Assembly: GCA_947396885.1 (NCBI GenBank)
Contig: OX377203.1
Coordinates: forward strand, 24,803,253 to 24,867,252
Length of the DNA: 64,000 nucleotides
Direction of reading: 5' to 3'
DNA from: Heligmosomoides polygyrus polygyrus
Lineage: Eukaryota > Nematoda > Chromadorea > Rhabditida > Heligmosomidae
In this document: in pieces, positions 11,931 to 22,946 of the stretch
How positions within the stretch are numbered: position 1 is the stretch's first letter
How the letters are laid out: each line of letters begins with the position of its first letter
The notes under the pieces: generated by a model
What the model was told of the DNA's origin: nothing
Seen by the model: only the letters and a program-made list of their open reading frames with translations
Database searches by the model: none
Translations under genes and position numbers: made by a program

Positions 11931-12217
11931 CCTTTTCATGTTATCCCTAACTATAGCCCACAGGTTCTTCTACAGCTGCGGTACACAGCTAGTCGTGTTG
12001 AATGCTGCAATTCTATAAACGTTCTATCCTGCAGTTGGTTTGGGGGTAATAGCCCCAGTTGGTGCCACTATGTCTCTTAATTGTACCCTGAAGTTCCTCG
12101 AGAGCCCTCGCACAAAAAGACAATTTGTGGACTCTCCACTAATGTTAAGTATTAACATTAAGACAAAACAGGTTCTAGCCTCTTGAACTGGGAATCTTTC
12201 CGACAGATTGTAAGCTG

Positions 12218-12347
12218 TCAGAACGATGTTTTGTTGCGATCAAAACTTCTAGCGCCAGGTGGGACTCGAACCCGCACCTCCCTCTGACCGGACGGGAATA
12301 CTCTACGCCATTACACCACCGGCGCCGTTTGATCGAACGCAACATCC
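12218..12347 (-). mobile_element. Small element with tRNA-like core and inverted ends (family T)
   Basis: The ends are GAACGATGTTTTGTTGCGATC at the left and the decayed complement GATCGAACGCAACATC at the right. The core on the minus strand looks like a tRNA: GGCGCCGGTGGTGTAATGGC (A-box region) and GTGCGGGTTCGAGTCCCACC (T arm). Its acceptor ends GGCGCCG and TGGCGCT can pair with G-U wobbles. It recurs at 14573, 31391 and 58081, which argues against a single functional tRNA gene. Confidence 0.6.
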
Positions 12348-12565
12348 ACACCTCGTGGGACCGATCAGCACACCCGTATCCGGGATGAGTTGGCCGCTGA
12401 TATCAGCATTGATCCAGTTAAGCTGATGGTCTTGTTAGAAAGACAGATTCTCTGGATGTTGTGAATTGCAATAAGGTGACTTTTTCCAAGGACTTGCAAG
12501 CTGATAGCCGCTGCTGTTTGCTTTCCTAACCTCTTGAGCAAGATCCAACTATAAGAGAGCGTTCG

Positions 12566-12759
12566 GGATCCTCTTCTGTCGGGAGGCCGCATAGAGTATG
12601 TTGTTCTACTATACTCTTCCTCCCTCCCAAATTTCCTCGCGAACCCTTGTTGCTGTTATGTGAGCGCTCCCGGAAAAATTCCCAGAAAGGGGAGGTGTGA
12701 CAAAATGGACGTACGCAAGTGTCACGCTATGGTTGCCCCTTCCCGACTACGAAAGATCC
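12566..12759. mobile_element. MITE (family G), diverged
   Basis: The left end GGATCCTCTTCTGTCGGGAG pairs with the right end CTTCCCGACTACGAAAGATCC. The size (194 bp) fits the short class of this family. The flanks GCGTTCG and GCGCTCC are only loosely alike, so the target duplication has decayed. Confidence 0.55.
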
Positions 12760-12795
12760 TGCGCTCCTCCCAAGTAGTTCACTCGATGATGTACC

Positions 12796-12973
12796 GGTGC
12801 AGTCCTAATTAGGGATTCCAAATGATTTTATGCCAGTCCACCATCAGCCTCTCTGAATTTGTTTAAGAGCCCAGTGGCGTTATACGGAGTGAGGGGCTCC
12901 GGCAATTTCACAGAGGAGGGGAGGGAAGTTATTGCCACAGTTGTGGTTGATCCCTCCATACTAGGACTGCACC
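12796..12973. mobile_element. MITE with GGTGCARTCCTA termini (family H), short form
   Basis: GGTGCAGTCCTAATTAGGGA at the left is matched by CTAGGACTGCACC at the right. The termini resemble the longer copy at 20230-20727. No coding sequence. Confidence 0.55.
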
Positions 12974-13149
12974 GACCCGACGTGCCTTCCATAACCTGCC
13001 TCTTGAAAGTTGATCATAAAGTGTGGAACGACATGGAATACCCTTAAAATGCTGTAAGAGAACGTCGATTGACGGAACGGAAAGGACTTTAAGGTGAATT
13101 GTAGCTTTTAGATGGTTTTTGTATAGAGAAACCATTTAAATACATTCGT

Positions 13150-14360
13150 TTTTCGCTCATGCGTCCGATTCCCTGTAAGTAGGTCCTGCTGGGAAAACTA
13201 TTGGTCAAAATGAAGGTAGTTGGAATCCACCCCATGTTCGTAAACTGGATCTAAAGCTTTCTCTCAGACAGGACATTTCGAGTCAGGGTTGGTGATGTCT
13301 ACTCTGCGATGCATTCAGCACCTAGTGGAGTACCTCAAGGAGGAGTGTTGTCACCACTGCTGTTTCTGTTGTACACGTTCGAGCTCCCTGGTTTTGTTTC
13401 AAGGTTTGGTGTCCAATGTAGGATGTATGCGGATGACGTTAAAATTTATAAGGAAGTACATAAAAGTGGGGCTCCGAGTGAAGTTCAAGATGCTGTTGAT
13501 TTTGTTGAGAAATGGGCAGACGACTGGGAACTTCGTTTAGCGGTTGAGAAAACACATTTCTTTGTAGTACACCATAGGCGTCAGCCCCATTTCCCAATCT
13601 ACAGGCTCAAAGGCATTGACCTACAGCAGGTTTCGGAGGCTCGAGACTTAGGTATTCTTATATCGAGTGATCTGGAGTTCGATCTACATTTTAAAGCCCT
13701 TGTAAGATCAGCTGACTACCGAACTTATAACATGTTCAAGACTTTGAAAACTAATGATCCTCGGGCTCTCCTGTGTGCATACAAGTGCTATGTTAGACCC
13801 ATTATGGAGTTTTTGCACTTCCGTTTTAAACCCTTGTCTGAAGAAACACATCCAGTTACTTGAAAGCGTTCAAAACAACTGTACACGTAAACTATTTATG
13901 AGGTGCTTCAAGCTAGGATATGCGGACATATCAAACGGAGTTGAAAGAGCCAAGCAACTTGGCTTACCTTCCCTACGCAGCAGAAGGAAAAGGGCTGATC
14001 TAATCATGCTTTTTAAAATTCTCACAAACAGAATTTCCATTGAAAGCATAGTTTTTTGATGTCCCAATAACGAGGAGTGGAGGAGGAAGACTTAGATTGT
14101 ATCCCCAAGTGCCAAGGTCACAGGTTAGGTCTAACTTCCTCACTTATCGGAACCTTGAGGATCTCAACCTGCTTATAGGCGAATCTGAAGGTTTCCATAA
14201 CATGGTTTTTCTGTCTGTCGGTTTAAGCACGTTTTAACCCGAAGAGGTTTTTGTTGATGATTTTAGTTACATATTTTCATATTTGTTGTTTGTGCTAGTG
14301 TCTTATACACGTGTGATTGATTGTAATTCACGCTAGAAATAAATAAATAAATAAATAAAA
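13150..14360 (+). pseudogene. CR1-like reverse transcriptase, 5'-truncated, frameshifted
   Basis: Recognisable RT begins near 13190 (VVGIHPMFVNWI, a stop, SFLSDRTFRVRVGD). It continues in the 13309 frame with SAPSGVPQGGVLSPLLFLLYT and the intact catalytic box MYADDVKIYK, then the thumb. A frameshift near 13800-13865 moves the C-terminal part (LESVQNNCTRKLFMRC) to another frame ending near 14059. The 3' end has CACGTGTGATTGATTGTAAT followed by (AAAT)n at 14337-14360. The last about 440 bp closely match the reversed copy at 56215-56645, so both belong to one family. Confidence 0.85.
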
Positions 14361-14484
14361 GTACCATTCACAATATGTGAGGAAAATGCATGGCGCGTTC
14401 TACGTGTCGATCTAACTGGAAGATTTCCACATCGCTACTCTTTAAAATAAGGTGTAGGACCTTGCTTTAGTTAAAGTGTAAGAA

Positions 14485-14552
14485 TTTTATGAGCAAATTC
14501 CGTTTTTTTAAGCGTCAAGTGGCGCTTAAAAAAACGGAATTTGCTCATAAAA
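14485..14552. repeat. Perfect hairpin, 30-bp arms, 8-nt loop
   Basis: The arm 14485-14514 (TTTTATGAGCAAATTCCG, then T7 and AAGCG) is exactly complementary to 14523-14552. The loop is TCAAGTGG. It is non-coding. Perfect arms suggest recent origin or template-switch formation. Confidence 0.85.
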
Positions 14553-14572
14553 AAATCGAGGTGGTGAGCTCT

Positions 14573-14699
14573 CATAACGATGTTTTGTTGCGATCAAAAC
14601 TCTAGCCCCAGGCTTGACTCGTAACCCCACCTCCTGCTGACCGGGCGGGAATGCCCTACGGCGTCACACGAGTTTTGATCGCAACAAAACATCGTTATG
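14573..14699 (-). mobile_element. Small element with tRNA-like core and inverted ends (family T)
   Basis: This is the best-preserved copy of the family. CATAACGATGTTTTGTTGCG at the left is mirrored exactly at the right (ending CATCGTTATG), about 30 bp each side. A shortened tRNA-like core on the minus strand lies between (TGACTCGTAACCCC in place of the usual GACTCGAACCC). It starts 20 bp after the perfect hairpin at 14485. Confidence 0.7.
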
Positions 14700-16179
14700 G
14701 GAATTTTAGGACCGTCCATTCAGTGGTAATGTTTTTGGGATATTTTCGGGATACCCCGCGTTCTTGAATGCTCTCGAATTCTGCATTACTATTCCTGAAC
14801 AGAACAATGGCGAAGCCAAACCTATTCAATCCAAGCAAGAGCATCCTAGTCGGACGGGTCACTGCTGGCATAAAGAGTTGAAGAAACTTACAATAGATTG
14901 TGGTGTGTGATGTCTCTTTACGAAAGTTTAGCCTCTAAACATTTTTAACGCTATCGCAAAACAGGGAAAGGATAATAGTTCCGGGTAGAGTTGCGAATTA
15001 TCTGCTCCCACTCGTATACAGTGCCGCTCAGATCTTTGTTTGCAGTAGTGGACTTCGAAAACTTATATTCATGCTCGCTTTACCTCCTGAAACAGAGCAA
15101 AAGCGAACGCAGTGGAATATGATGCCTTTCTTAAAACCACATACATATTTAATAATTTTCTGCTGTTTCCTAACATGTCTTGCTTTACTCTTTGTCTACT
15201 CGGATCAGTACATAGAGCCGATTCTCGTCGCAAGTTACAATTCAAGGAGCGATCGGGCAACGCGACGATTTTTTAGAAGATCCCTGCAAGTGTTGACACG
15301 CTGTTGCTCTTGTTTTTGTGTCAGTTCGTGAGGCAATTCTCGGCAGCGCCTGTTGACTTTGCCAAGGCAGTGAAGATGCCGGACAATTGATGTTCCAGGA
15401 GGAGATCGGTCTTCGAGCTCTTGTTGATGGATTGGCTTCGAATGCTTCACTAATCGCTTCAGAATTCACTGTACTAACCATAGTCGTCTGGACATTGCTT
15501 GTCTCCTACATCTCTCTTCGTTTTTTCTTTGAAACCAAACTGAGCAGCTCAATCTGAAATCACAAGTGTTACGCTTAACAGCGTGGACCGCACTTGTCGG
15601 CTTCGCGGGTTCAAAGGATCGTTACATTCAACTGTTCATATAGCGATACCACGTCGCTAGGATTGCATTGCTTTCCATTTTGTTCAACATCTCCAGATCT
15701 TTAAGCTGTTCCTGCCTCATTGGCCCGCACTTCTCCATAGCCAATCCTTATTCAATAACATCGTTCCGATGAGATTTTAGGGAGCTGCCACTGCTCAACG
15801 TCTCACTGCGTTCGGTTTGTTCGGTATTAACCGCTCTTTCAAACAGTTCTTAGCTTCATCCTCTTTCTGCATCCTAATTCGATGCTAGTGCTTGGAAATC
15901 AGAGATCCTTTTCTGCGACTAATTCCGTGACCTACGCATACTGTCCTTTATGGCATAATTGTGCTTGTTGAACTGGTCATCTTCAGCAAAACAGCTTGAG
16001 CTGTTTTGACTCGGTTCTCTAAACATAGAATTACCTTCAACATGCACAGTTTCCGACTGTCTGCGACCCTACCCGTTCTCGATTCGGCGTCCTCCGACAC
16101 GCTTCGCAGAAGATATCCCGCATCCATCTCAGCCTCAGCCACAGCAGACATCTCAACTCTCAAACTTTGGTAATTAAAC
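14700..16179. other. No supported gene
   Basis: The longest frame with any character is at 15071-15331 (+). It has a strongly hydrophobic stretch (YLIIFCCFLTCLALLFVY) after a charged start, but no splice or family support and competing minus-strand frames. I see no repeats here matching the named families. Confidence 0.3.
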
Positions 16180-16475
16180 CATTTGGGCGCCTGTAACGCA
16201 GTCGGAGGAAGCGTCGCCTGTCGTCTGCACCCGATATCAGGTTCCTGGTTCGAAATTGCCCCCTAGGCCAATCAAGCATTCTATCCCTCCGGGATCGGTG
16301 AATAGGTACCAGACTTGTCTGGGAAGGAAAACGTGCTGATTTGTTCATCAGCTGGCCACCGCATTTCATTGTATGGCTGAATACGCACTTGTACCGCCTC
16401 CACGACATCCTGTAGAAGTAGAATGCAATGCGTATCCCAAAAAGGATTGAGTAACGCCGTCTTTTTCTTTTAACC
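16180..16475 (+). repeat. tRNA-derived SINE copy (family S), near full length
   Basis: The head is CTGTAACGCAGTCGGAGG (A-box-like), then TCCTGGTTCGAAATTGCC (B-box-like). The body is CAAGCATTCTATCCCTCCGG and CTGGCCACCGCATTTCATTG. The 3' end is AGTAACGCCGTC followed by T-rich sequence. It is followed at 40 bp by a second copy in the same orientation. Confidence 0.75.
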
Positions 16476-16514
16476 CTATGCGTAATTATCGCGTTAAAAA
16501 GCTCTCATTCTTAT

Positions 16515-16805
16515 CAAGGGATGAGGGCTTTTTGTAGCGCAGCCGAGCGTTCCACACACCCGATTCTTTTCTTGGTTCGGATTTCCTGCCCAGGCCAACC
16601 CAGTCCCTCCGAGGTCGGGGGATTGGCACCAGACCTGCCCCGAACGGGCAAAACACTGAATTGTCCATCGGCTGACCATTGTAATTCATTGTATTGGCCA
16701 GGTACGCATTCAAGTCGCCCCCAAGACATCTCGTAAGAATAGAATACATGGCGCATCCCAAAAAATATTGACTATCGCCATCCTTCATCCTTTCATCCCT
16801 ACACC
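16515..16805 (+). repeat. tRNA-derived SINE copy (family S), near full length
   Basis: The head is TTTTTGTAGCGCAGCCGAGC with B-box-like CTTGGTTCGGATTTCCTG. The body matches the previous copy, and the 3' end is TCGCCATCCTTCATCCTTTC, an (A/T)TCC-rich tail. It is in direct tandem with 16180-16475. Confidence 0.75.
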
Positions 16806-16847
16806 AAAGGAGTCGGACGTGGTCTGTAACGCACAACCTTCCCAATT

Positions 16848-17022
16848 CAGCGGGGGTCGGATTCATCAACGACTTACATAACTTTAACAGAGAATTCACC
16901 GCGGAAAACTCAGATAGCGCGGCTTATCGCTCACCATATCGCGTGAAAAGCCGCGCTATCAGGGATTTCGGCTGTAATTTTCTCCGTTAAATTGCTGTAA
17001 GTCGTTGATGAACCCGGCCCCA
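16848..17022. mobile_element. Palindromic MITE (family P)
   Basis: TCGGATTCATCAACGACTTA at the left is matched by TAAGTCGTTGATGAACCCGG at the right. The interior arms GATAGCGCGGCTTATCGC and AAAGCCGCGCTATCAGGG also pair. A full-length hairpin is possible. It sits 66 bp before the DD37D mariner relative. Confidence 0.75.
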
Positions 17023-17087
17023 GGTTGGAAACCTTGGAAATGGTGTCTCTATAATATCCGCTAGGTTTGGGCAAGCTCAGTTATATA

Positions 17088-18455
17088 CAGGGTGCGGCAA
17101 AATTACCCGTGCATTGAAAATTCAATGGCATTTTGAAATCAAACTTCGCAGAACAATTCTAACTATATGTACAGCCAACCATTGTTTTGCTACGTGTTTC
17201 GCTTGTCAACTTTGTTGTTTGTTGTTGGCTTGAATAAACATAAACATAAACTTCAAAATTATCTACTACAAATATGACAATTCAAAGCATGCCACCAGTT
17301 TTCGAAATGATCGCCTTCAGCCTCCACACAGCCCTTCAAACCTTCAACAAAGGCTTCGCATGTGGCACGCTGGTACGGTTCATCAATTTCGTCCCAGGAT
17401 TTTAAAAGCGCTTCTTTAAGAGAGTCCAAATTTGGGTGCCTGGTAGTGCAGGCTTTTTTCTCTAAGACGGAACCCACATAGAATAATCCATCAGGTTAAG
17501 GTCCGGAGAACTGGAGGGCCACTTGTCGTGTGTGATGATGTCAGGCAGCTCCTCTGCGAACCATTCCTGGACCAGCTTCGCTTTGTGTGCCGGGGCAGAA
17601 TCTTGTTGAAAGCACCAGTAGGCTTCTCCAAAGTGGGAATAATCCCGCAGCTTGAGAACTTTTTCCAGGACATCCTTATAGACCGCTGCGTTGATTTCCA
17701 CGCCAGCTTCGACGAAAACAAGTGGAGTTTTTCCTGAAGATGTGACTGCTCCCCAAACCACAATGGATTGAAGCTTTTTTGCACTTTCCTGATTTCGTCC
17801 TTTGGCGGTAGCATCAGCAAGCAAGTCTCCAATAATCCTCTCATTTTGGGAGTTGAAGGCTGGATTCAACGCGAAAATTTTTTCATCGCTAAAGACGATG
17901 TCTCGACCGCGTGGCCTTAAATCGTTGCAGCAACCTTTTGCATCTTTCCAATCTCCTCTTCTTCATAGTGTCCGTCAGGAGCTGGCATTTCTGCAGACGA
18001 TAAGGGAACTTCTTAAGCTTTTCCCTGACTATCCTTCTTATTGACCTCTCGCTTATTCCTACGTTTTTTGCCATCTGGCGCATCGATCTCCTGGCGTTTC
18101 CCCGGATTTTTTCTCTCACGAGTTTTACATTTTTTCTGGTTGGTAGCTGTCGTGGGACGCCCTCTCTTTTTTCTATCCTCTTCGGTCTTCAATTTCTTGT
18201 AGCGTTTTACTGTATCCTGAACCGTCCTCCGGGGCACGGAAAGGATCTTCACAACACCTCCCGTTTGTTTGCCGGCCTTATGGTGTTCGATAACAGCACT
18301 TCGTAGGTAGTAGCGCCTAATCATTTCGTACTAAAGTAGGCATGACTTCCACAATGTTCAGTCGACTACATTAGGCTAATGAAGCGGGGAAAATTTCTAA
18401 GAAATTTTAAAAAAATTTAAGATGTTTAGGTGCACGGGGAATTTGCCGCATCCTG
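17088..18455 (-). mobile_element. DD37D mariner relative (maT-like), nearly complete
   Basis: The ends are CAGGGTGCGGCAAAATTACC at the left and, reversed, CAGGATGCGGCAAATTCCCC at the right, with TA at 17086-17087 and 18456-18457. The element is 1,368 bp. The transposase on the minus strand starts at 18324 (MIRRYYLRSAVIEHH) with a helix-turn-helix region. It shifts frame near 18100 (RRSMRQMAKNVGISERSIRR). The catalytic part at 17869-17462 has VFSDEKIF, QQDSAPAH and SPDLNLMDYSMW. A last frameshift near 17470 leads to the C terminus (SVLEKKACTTRHPNLDSLKE) ending at 17259. The second and third aspartates have 37 residues between them. Three frame pieces mean it is inactive, but all parts are present. 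Confidence 0.88.
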
Positions 18456-19246
18456 TAATTACAGTTATTAATATTACTTCATTCAACTTCGCATTTCGTT
18501 GCGGCTGCAGTTGTACTGAAGCCTTGTCTCTCAACGGCCCAAAAGAACACGAAGTTTAGGTTTTCCCGTGATTCTTCTGCAAATCAAAAACATCTGAATA
18601 ACCGCTCAATTAATAAGCTTAACATAGTATATGTTGGCAGTTAAAATACAATACATCGCAACGTAAACGAAGCATTTTTGTTAGGTAGAAAATATTTAGA
18701 CAAGGAAGCGTGGTAAATACGAAAAAAAATTCGGACCATCCTGATATGAATAGCACCGCGCATATTTGGTCAAGAAAAAATACGCTGCATAAGGTGACCT
18801 CGGGTGTAGGCCTAGACATCGATTAGATGGGATTTTGCAGTTCGCGGAGCCGAGCAGATGGTCTCCGTCGCTGCTTCACTTGCCTGCCACCTGCACTAGT
18901 CGCCGACACGCTAGTGGCCTTCATGCTTAAGCCCGTCCCATTTATGGTTGGTTCCTGACCTACCCCTCCTTAAAGGCTGGCTGCTTCTGGAGCATGGACC
19001 ATCAGAACGAGCCATTCAATACTTTGCTCCCAGGCTTCTCCAACTCACTCTCTCTGTTCCCAAAATAATTCCTTAATTCTTTAACTTTTCACTCCCACTG
19101 TACGTTGTCTGGGCGCGACTCGGGTATGGGGTGCAGTACCTTATAGGCTCGAATAATTTCAATATACAACTGCGGTGGTATAGAATACTTCGTTTTACTA
19201 GCGGAGGCACATTTCCACACTAGGATTGTGCTAGAATAGTGAGCTC

Positions 19247-19657
19247 GGATCTGTCTTAGTTAGGTGGGAGAGGGGGGGGGGGGGGCACATAACTAAAAAT
19301 TATGCAACCAATTGACTTCAGACTCACGGAACCGCTTCAGATGGACAAAATAGGAACCAAAAACAAACAGATAAACAAACGAGAAATAAAAATCGCTGCG
19401 GTTGCAAAGATGTCTAGGCTGGCAAAGCGAATTCAAAACGGCTGACCGCCGACTGACATGTTAGAACCCGGATCCATCATAGTGAGGGGACACATAGCTC
19501 TGTCTGTTTATAACCATGGCGGAACCAAATGCGTTATATTTATTTGCTTTTGATTTTTCCAGCTCAGGCCTAATTTGTTATCTAGCAGTCGCTCCGTGAT
19601 TCCCAAGTCAATTTCTTACATAATTTTTAGTTATGTACCCCCGACTAGGATAGATTT
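19247..19657. mobile_element. MITE (family G), long form, 8-bp target duplication
   Basis: The ends are GGATCTGTCTTAGTTAGG and CCCCGACTAGGATAGATTT. GTGAGCTC is repeated at 19239-19246 and 19658-19665. Inside the left end a 14-G run is followed by CACATAACTAAAAATTATGC, mirrored by CATAATTTTTAGTTATGTAC at the right. At 411 bp it is close to the copy at 25694-26179. No transposase. Confidence 0.8.
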
Positions 19658-20229
19658 GTGAGCTCTAGTATTAAAAAAGCAAGAAAAGTCATCGTCATAA
19701 GAGTGCACCTCCGAACCCATATTGCCCGTGTTCTGTGAATTGCCGTTTCATTGTTGTATTCCCTCTATACTGTGTAAATAAATAAATAAATAGCCTCTAT
19801 GTTAAGGCTTAAGCTCCCACTAGTACCACACTCCTTCAGAAAGCATCCATCTCCTCACAAGTCATAGGGCGCATTGCAGGGCAATTAGGATTTTCGAAAA
19901 TTATATTTTCCCGCGCCGCAAAGGACAACTCGTCCGCACTTCCGGCGAAATTTTTTCAAAAGTCGGCTGATCCGCCAAAAGAAATTCTTTTTTGTAGTGG
20001 TATTTTCGGATGTCATCGCACTGCCTTTTCAAATCGTCTTTGACTCCGCTTAGGGCAGCGCAGCGGAATTTTATTTGTGATTATTATTTATCTCAGTGTC
20101 TGCATTAAGCGCCACAAAACAACTAACAGCTCAAAAACGAACGTAGCAGTGCATTTTCAATCAACGTTAGCTAGCTAATGCGAAAAAATGTCATATAAAC
20201 TAAGAAGAATTGGTTGCTAGGGGTTTTTC

Positions 20230-20727
20230 GGTGCAATCCTAGTTGGTGGTGGCCGCTCTTAAACGATCCCATCAGAGCTGAATGTGTTCAGCGTTCTATA
20301 GAAAACTACTGCAAAAAGGCAAAGCAAATGACATAGAAAAAGTGGGACGAGTCGGGACGTTTGAAATTGATTAGGACGTGAAATGCATTGGCTTGTCCGT
20401 GTCCAAAAGTAATTTATTGCTGGTGTCTTAGCCAATTTATTTTATTTTACTGATGTTACTGGTTTTGTCTGCTAGAAAACGACCCGTTCTCAGTAGAAAT
20501 GTAGTAAGCGGGTCCTCTCACAAGAAATTCATATTCATTCACTGTTCCGATTGCATTTGACAGCATAAATGGTTTTCACCGAGAACGGTCATTATTCGGT
20601 TCTCCCTTCCGACTAGAAACTCTTCAACTGCGAGTATCTGGGCAACCTATACGTTGTTCCCGATTTATTTGGTTTCGTTTTGTCGGGAAATCGTTTAACA
20701 GCGGCCACCACCAACTAGGATTGCACC
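20230..20727. mobile_element. MITE with GGTGCAATCCTAGTTGG termini (family H), long form
   Basis: Inverted ends of about 33 bp (GGTGCAATCCTAGTTGGTGG and its complement ending 20727) continue through GGCCGCT(C/G)TTAAACGAT. GTTTTTC is duplicated at 20223-20229 and 20728-20734. The 498-bp interior has no convincing ORF. Confidence 0.75.
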
Positions 20728-20771
20728 GTTTTTCTAACATTTAAATCGCTGACGAAAAAATCACTCGCCGA

Positions 20772-21123
20772 TACACTTACAACCGGAAAAAAACCCGTCC
20801 GAGTTGTCCGGGATGCAACGCCCAAGGCCGCGCGATTCAAACATGGCTTTTGTTATCCAAGGAACGCCCTTACTACAGGCTTTATACGTTGGAGCCAGGG
20901 ATGAAGGACATTAATGACGCTACGACGCTCTATGGGATTTTCCGCCCATCAAACCCCCCCCCCCCCTCGACCCTATTTGCGCCGGAGAAGCATGCAAGCA
21001 AATATCACGAGCTGCAGCGACTGATTAGTAGAGGGATTGGCGACTCGGTTCCGTAACGATTTCCCTGAATTTCACTCCGAAACTACGGTGAATAACTCAG
21101 ACGGGTTTTTTCCGGTTGTAAGT
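20772..21123. repeat. Inverted repeat, about 28-bp arms
   Basis: ACTTACAACCGGAAAAAAAC near 20776 is matched by GTTTTTTCCGGTTGTAAGT near 21105-21123. It is probably another MITE. The interior contains a 12-C run at 20945-20957 and a short open frame (20850-21056) with no recognisable product. Confidence 0.5.
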
Positions 21124-21139
21124 TTATCAAACACTGAAA

Positions 21140-22464
21140 AAATCAAGAGTTTTTGATAGAGTTCGCGGGGATGAATGCTTCCTTACCGTGGTCCGTTTGC
21201 GTTTTGTTTATTGCGTGTGGTGTATGCTGAAAATGAATAGTTTTTAGTTCATGGTGAACGTTGGCTTCACGTCTATGCACATGATCAGATTTTGCGTCCA
21301 TTCTCGTCACCCATCCCGGTGATGGGGTGCACTTTTTTTCTTCTTTTTTCACAAACCGGCTTAAAAAATTAAAGATGTACTCAGCGAGCCTGTGAGAGGT
21401 TTCTTCTCTGCAATATCCTAGCCAGCAGAGGCCACATTGTCTCGGTTCTCTAGCAGTACTCCCTCGACCAGAGAGGATACCGCTCGTTTCCTTTGTAACG
21501 ATACCCTCGTGATATGAGATGAGATGAAGTGTTGGGTCACGTGTTTGCATCGAAATAACCCTCATGTTTCAGTCCGGCTATAGAGCCGTAGCATGCGGCG
21601 CCTTGGCGACGTAGATCCGGACAGTGGTCATCCAACTCCACGAGATGACGACGAACACTATACTGTGAGTGAAGCGACCATTTTGCTTTCCTCTTCATGA
21701 ACCCTTTTCTCTTGAAGGGTGGGGGTGCAATCGTAGCTGGGAAGGTCAACCACATTTGGGGAAGTTCCTCTGCCTATTCCTCGCCATATGCCCGCTACTA
21801 AGCAGCCGGGAGCGATGACGACTTCTCCGCCACAAATTCATAGGCTGTCCGTCCTACAGTATGTGGGACAGGCGACGTTGCAGTCCTAGTTTATCGAGTG
21901 CTCAGTGGTGCTGACGTCGCCTTTCTTCGCGGTTTTCGTTTCTCCTTTGCGTTTTTTTGTATTTTTGGCTTTTTTTTCAAATCGAAATTGGCAGTAAGCG
22001 AGCTGGTACCCGTGAACACCGACAAGGTATCTTAAAACTGGTAAGTTAGGTCAGCCAGCCACGGAGTTCCTTCCCTTGCCTAGTTCTGTGCTCTCTTCCG
22101 CGGACGCACAAAAATGGTGTTTATATGAGTGTTCCATGACCATGTGCCCTCGGAGCGGATATCAGCGCGCTAAGTGTCTCAAATTTTGTTCTACGAGTCT
22201 AATCTAAGGAGTATCTTTGCCGTTTCTTCGTTCACTGGTCAAAACAGAGAAGAGCTTAGGTGGTTCCGTAGCGATCGCCCGAGTACTGTAGGAAAACTCG
22301 CCCATTTATCGCGGACAACTTGCAGCTACCTTTGGCTGTTCAGTCGCGAATATACATTGGATCTGAGATATCATTTCCGGATATCTCTATCCCAATCATC
22401 CAAAAATTCTGTGTCCACAAAATCGCCGTTATCCGAATCATCCATTTATCCGAAGATTATCGAT
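21140..22464. other. No supported gene
   Basis: The 140-codon minus frame at 21143-21565 and the 108-codon plus frame at 22174-22500 show no domain, signal or splice support. Near 21725 a GGTGCAATC-like sequence recalls MITE family H, but no partner end is clear. Confidence 0.3.
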
Positions 22465-22635
22465 CAGGGGCCAGATCCTCAACGACTTGCAGCAATTTAA
22501 CAGGAAAAAAACAGCCGTAATCTCTGACAGCGCAGCTTATCAAGCGATATGGTGTAACATTTCGCCGCGCTATCAGGGATTCAGCTGTATTTTCTCTATC
22601 AAATTGTTGTAAGTCGTTGATGAATCCGGCCCCTG
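22465..22635. mobile_element. Palindromic MITE (family P)
   Basis: The left end CAGGGGCCAGATCCTCAACG and right end (complement CAGGGGCCGGATTCATCAAC) frame a self-complementary interior (CAGCCGTAATCTCTGACAGC against GCTATCAGGGATTCAGCTG). This copy preserves both CAGGGG termini. Confidence 0.78.
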
Positions 22636-22733
22636 ATCCCAATATATAGTCGTGAGTGTACCCCATCACCTCTTACCTGAAAACTATCCGAGCCCCTCAT
22701 ACTATAGAGCAACCCCTGGGCTTTCGAACGAAT

Positions 22734-22946
22734 TCAGGGTGAGGGGCGAGGGAATACACCATTCTGTCTCCATCCCATCTTGGACTGCCTCCGGATTGAT
22801 TCTGGTGTTACATTAGAAATCGAAGGAGTAGACGAAGAGCTCCAGTTCCGTCTATACAATCTTGTCCCTGCGCTCGATGTGTATTGCTTGTCGTCGAAAG
22901 TGGATGCACCGGCTACCACAGAGATAAAAACAAGATAAATACGCAA
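22734..22946 (-). CDS. Possible small secreted peptide
   Basis: A 70-codon minus frame begins MRIYLVFISVVAGAS, which looks like a signal peptide, followed by a polar, serine-rich, basic tail (RRNWSSSSTPSISNV). I do not recognise a family. It has no visible splice partners and could be a chance frame. Confidence 0.2.
   Translation of the reverse strand: MRIYLVFISVVAGASTFDDKQYTSSAGTRLYRRNWSSSSTPSISNVTPESIRRQSKMGWRQNGVFPRPSP

Noticed and set aside
12250..12327. Minus-strand tRNA gene
   Set aside because: It has A- and B-box-like sequence and wobble-pairing acceptor ends, but it is bounded by inverted repeats and recurs in three other places in decayed form, so it is treated as part of a repeat.
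15071..15331. Membrane protein gene
   Set aside because: It has one hydrophobic stretch but no supporting exons, family match or start context.
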